50,703 bases of DNA, taken from an uncultured Eubacteriales bacterium. Lineage in GTDB: Bacteria > Bacillota > Clostridia > Oscillospirales > Oscillospiraceae. A program made the translations under genes and the position numbers. Positions 49,538 to 50,703 of this stretch are shown piece after piece (position 1 is the first letter of the stretch; every line of letters starts with the position of its first letter). Below the pieces are notes generated by a model. The model was given only the letters and a program-made list of their open reading frames with translations. It did no database searches and had not been told where the DNA came from. The stretch spans positions 1-50,703 of the forward strand of contig URCY01000007.1 in the NCBI GenBank assembly GCA_900546415.1, read 5' to 3'.

Positions 49538-49556
49538 ATTCTCGCTTGAGAGATAC

Positions 49557-49633
49557 GGGCCTTTAGCTCAGTTGGTTAGAGCAACCGGCTCATAACCGGT
49601 CGGTCCCGGGTTCAAGTCCCTGAAGGCCCACCA
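49557..49633 (+). tRNA. tRNA-Met (CAT), elongator
   Basis: Acceptor GGGCCTT pairs with AAGGCCC, the anticodon stem ACCGG/CCGGT holds CTCATAA (CAT), and the T arm holds CCGGGTTCAAGTCCC. CCA is encoded. The paired first base of the acceptor argues for the elongator rather than the initiator form. tRNA-Ile2 (lysidine) also has CAT, but the body resembles elongator Met. TmcAL at 30344 would modify this tRNA. Confidence 0.9.
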
Positions 49634-49647
49634 TTTTTTGTTCATAT

Positions 49648-49723
49648 AGGGGAATAGCTCAGTTGGTAGAGCGACGGTCTCCAAAACCGTAGGCCGAGGG
49701 TTCGAAGCCTTCTTCCCCTGCCA
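49648..49723 (+). tRNA. tRNA-Trp (CCA)
   Basis: Acceptor AGGGGAA pairs with TTCCCCT, the anticodon stem ACGGT/ACCGT holds CTCCAAA (anticodon CCA), and the T arm is GAGGGTTCGAAGCCTTC. CCA is encoded. It lies 14 bp after tRNA-Met and shares its promoter. Confidence 0.95.
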
Positions 49724-49757
49724 AAGCGCCGCAGACAAACTGTCTGCGGCGCTTTTT
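49723..49757 (+). terminator. Terminator of the tRNA pair
   Basis: AGCGCCGCAGACA pairs with TGTCTGCGGCGCT around a 3-base loop, followed by five T. Confidence 0.92.
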
Positions 49758-49928
49758 GTTGCCTCGTCGTGGCCTCGCGGCGCATCTTTTATCTTGATAA
49801 CACTTGGGTGCGCACTGCTTTGCCATTGCGTGCTGAGTAGGAGATAACTGAATAGTGATAAATATGGATCAGGTGCACTGGAAATTCAGCGCACCTGATG
49901 AAGGCTTACATGCATTATGACATGCTGA

Positions 49929-50459
49929 TTATTGAAATGCTTTGCCCCATGCCATGTCCATTTCGACGAAGCCATCCCCATTTCGCTGATAGCTGCACTT
50001 GGCTGTATCATTTAAATACGGTACAGTCCAGAAAATTGCGATTTCATTGACGGAACTGTTCTGCTCGCCTAGTGTGGCTGCGAGATCAGACGAATACATC
50101 TCGAGCATTTTCTTGGATGTTTTTCCTGTGTTCTTTTGGTCCCAAGTCAGATAGACGAGTGCGATGTAATCACCATCCGCTTCTGTTCCCAAATCATCGT
50201 TAATTGTGATTCTATCTATCTGTGTCATGGTATATTGCTCGGTGATTCGGTCAGTCAGAATTTTTTCAATTTTCTGTGTCTCAGTTAGTACAACTGGCGT
50301 CTCCGCTGCTGACGCGGCTCCCGTGGTCGTTACCTCTGTATATGGTGCCGATTCGGTGGCGGTGTCTGATGGCTCCTGGTTGCCGCAGCCGCCGATAAGC
50401 GTAAGTGTCGCTAGCAATACTGCTACGAATGCCATTTGCTTTGTGTGGTGCTTTTTCAT
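49929..50459 (-). CDS. Putative lipoprotein, 176 aa, unknown function
   Basis: The family is not recognised. It has a basic start (MKKHHTK), a hydrophobic core and the lipobox LIGGC with lipidated Cys25. A Ser/Thr/Ala-rich linker of about 35 residues follows, then a domain of about 115 residues (KIEKILTDRITEQYTM to the C-terminal DMAWGKAFQ). The domain has alternating charged and hydrophobic positions typical of a small alpha/beta fold. GGAG precedes ATG 50459. The gene has its own promoter and is isolated. The 170 bp between it and the tRNA terminator are AT-rich and without a visible gene. Confidence 0.8.
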   Translation of the reverse strand: MKKHHTKQMAFVAVLLATLTLIGGCGNQEPSDTATESAPYTEVTTTGAASAAETPVVLTETQKIEKILTDRITEQYTMTQIDRITINDDLGTEADGDYIALVYLTWDQKNTGKTSKKMLEMYSSDLAATLGEQNSSVNEIAIFWTVPYLNDTAKCSYQRNGDGFVEMDMAWGKAFQ

Positions 50460-50494
50460 GCTTCCATCTCCTTGTGCAATTGTTTGCTTTATCC

Positions 50495-50523
50495 ATTATA
50501 AAGCGCGCGAAAGCAATTATCAA
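50495..50523 (-). promoter_or_regulatory. Promoter of the 49929 lipoprotein gene
   Basis: Read leftward: TTGATA (50523-50518), a 17-bp spacer and TATAAT (50500-50495), 36 bp before the start codon. The remaining 180 bp to the window end show no gene. Confidence 0.75.
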
Positions 50524-50703
50524 GGACAAAGTGCTTCTATCTTGCCCTGTCCGTGCTGACGCGGACCAATTCCTTGATTTGGCCTTGATTACTTTCTCGT
50601 TTAGCTGTACAATTTTCTCGTCTCGGACATAGTTTGCTGTCTCCATTCAGAATGGTGTGTGGTAACTTCATTCTACCAGAGTCTGCATGCTATGTCTTCT
50701 TTT

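Overview
The window is about 50.7 kb of GC-rich chromosome from an endospore-forming member of the Clostridia, most like the Oscillospiraceae/Ruminococcaceae group. Pointers to that group are an alpha/beta-type small acid-soluble spore protein behind a sigma-G-like promoter, a large SRP RNA with an Alu domain, the dgt-dnaG-rpoD order, MurT/GatD-type cell-wall genes, a T-box leader, a CIRCE element and S-layer-homology domains. No genus can be assigned from the sequence alone. There is no prophage, CRISPR array, rRNA operon or intact insertion sequence. The mobile-looking DNA is small and non-coding.

Layout. 1-1305: window edge and two lipoproteins. 1558-3219: T-box-controlled brnQ. 3253-8349: a leftward LIV-I branched-chain amino acid ABC operon (livK-livH-livM-livG-livF) converging on brnQ through a shared terminator. 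8449-10856: an acyl-CoA ligase overlapping a membrane acyltransferase. 11030-17497: pcrA, ligA and a murT-gatD pair. 17565-26294: a leftward fatty-acid-synthase-like operon (DUF308 protein, ACP, fused KS/pseudo-KS, FabG, FabZ, FabD, AccD, AccA, flavoprotein, PlsX). 26295-27151: repeat-rich non-coding DNA. 27152-27667: a divergent XRE regulator and 56-residue protein. 27793-31504: pepT, ackA and tmcAL. 31632-38314: rpmE, hflX, yigZ, dgt, dnaG, rpoD and a second ACP. 38379-38683: SRP RNA. 38971-42250: a LysR regulator opposite a cytidylate-kinase-like protein, a small membrane protein and a MATE exporter. 42541-44073: polysaccharide deacetylase. 44323-46153: tRNA-Thr with a duplicated 3' end, then a CAP/SLH surface protein. 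46211-48304: Hsp20 (CIRCE), spore protein and DegV. 48521-49350: AT-rich and decayed DNA. 49557-49723: tRNA-Met and tRNA-Trp. 49929-50459: lipoprotein.

How the genes work together. Two independent branched-chain amino acid uptake systems sit side by side. The fab operon carries an unusual single polypeptide in which a complete FabF-type ketosynthase is followed by a second ketosynthase fold lacking its Cys and both His. This is the layout of a ketosynthase/chain-length-factor pair in one chain. Its ACP has a GLDSIDSLE motif unlike the orphan LDSLD ACP at 38078. AccB, AccC, FabH and an enoyl reductase are absent locally. This is the strongest candidate for something undescribed. The second is the murT-gatD pair, whose amidotransferase subunit lacks both catalytic residues.

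Repeats. Two 159-bp copies of a miniature inverted-repeat element (33820-33978 and 42381-42539, opposite orientation) are flanked by 4-bp duplications. A 55-bp internally deleted copy lies in the livK-livH spacer, and a single end lies at 8436. A second family, with TGTCATTGCGAGG ends, occurs at 26.6-27.0 kb and at 38.77 kb.

All calls rest on reading the sequence and its translations. No database search was run.
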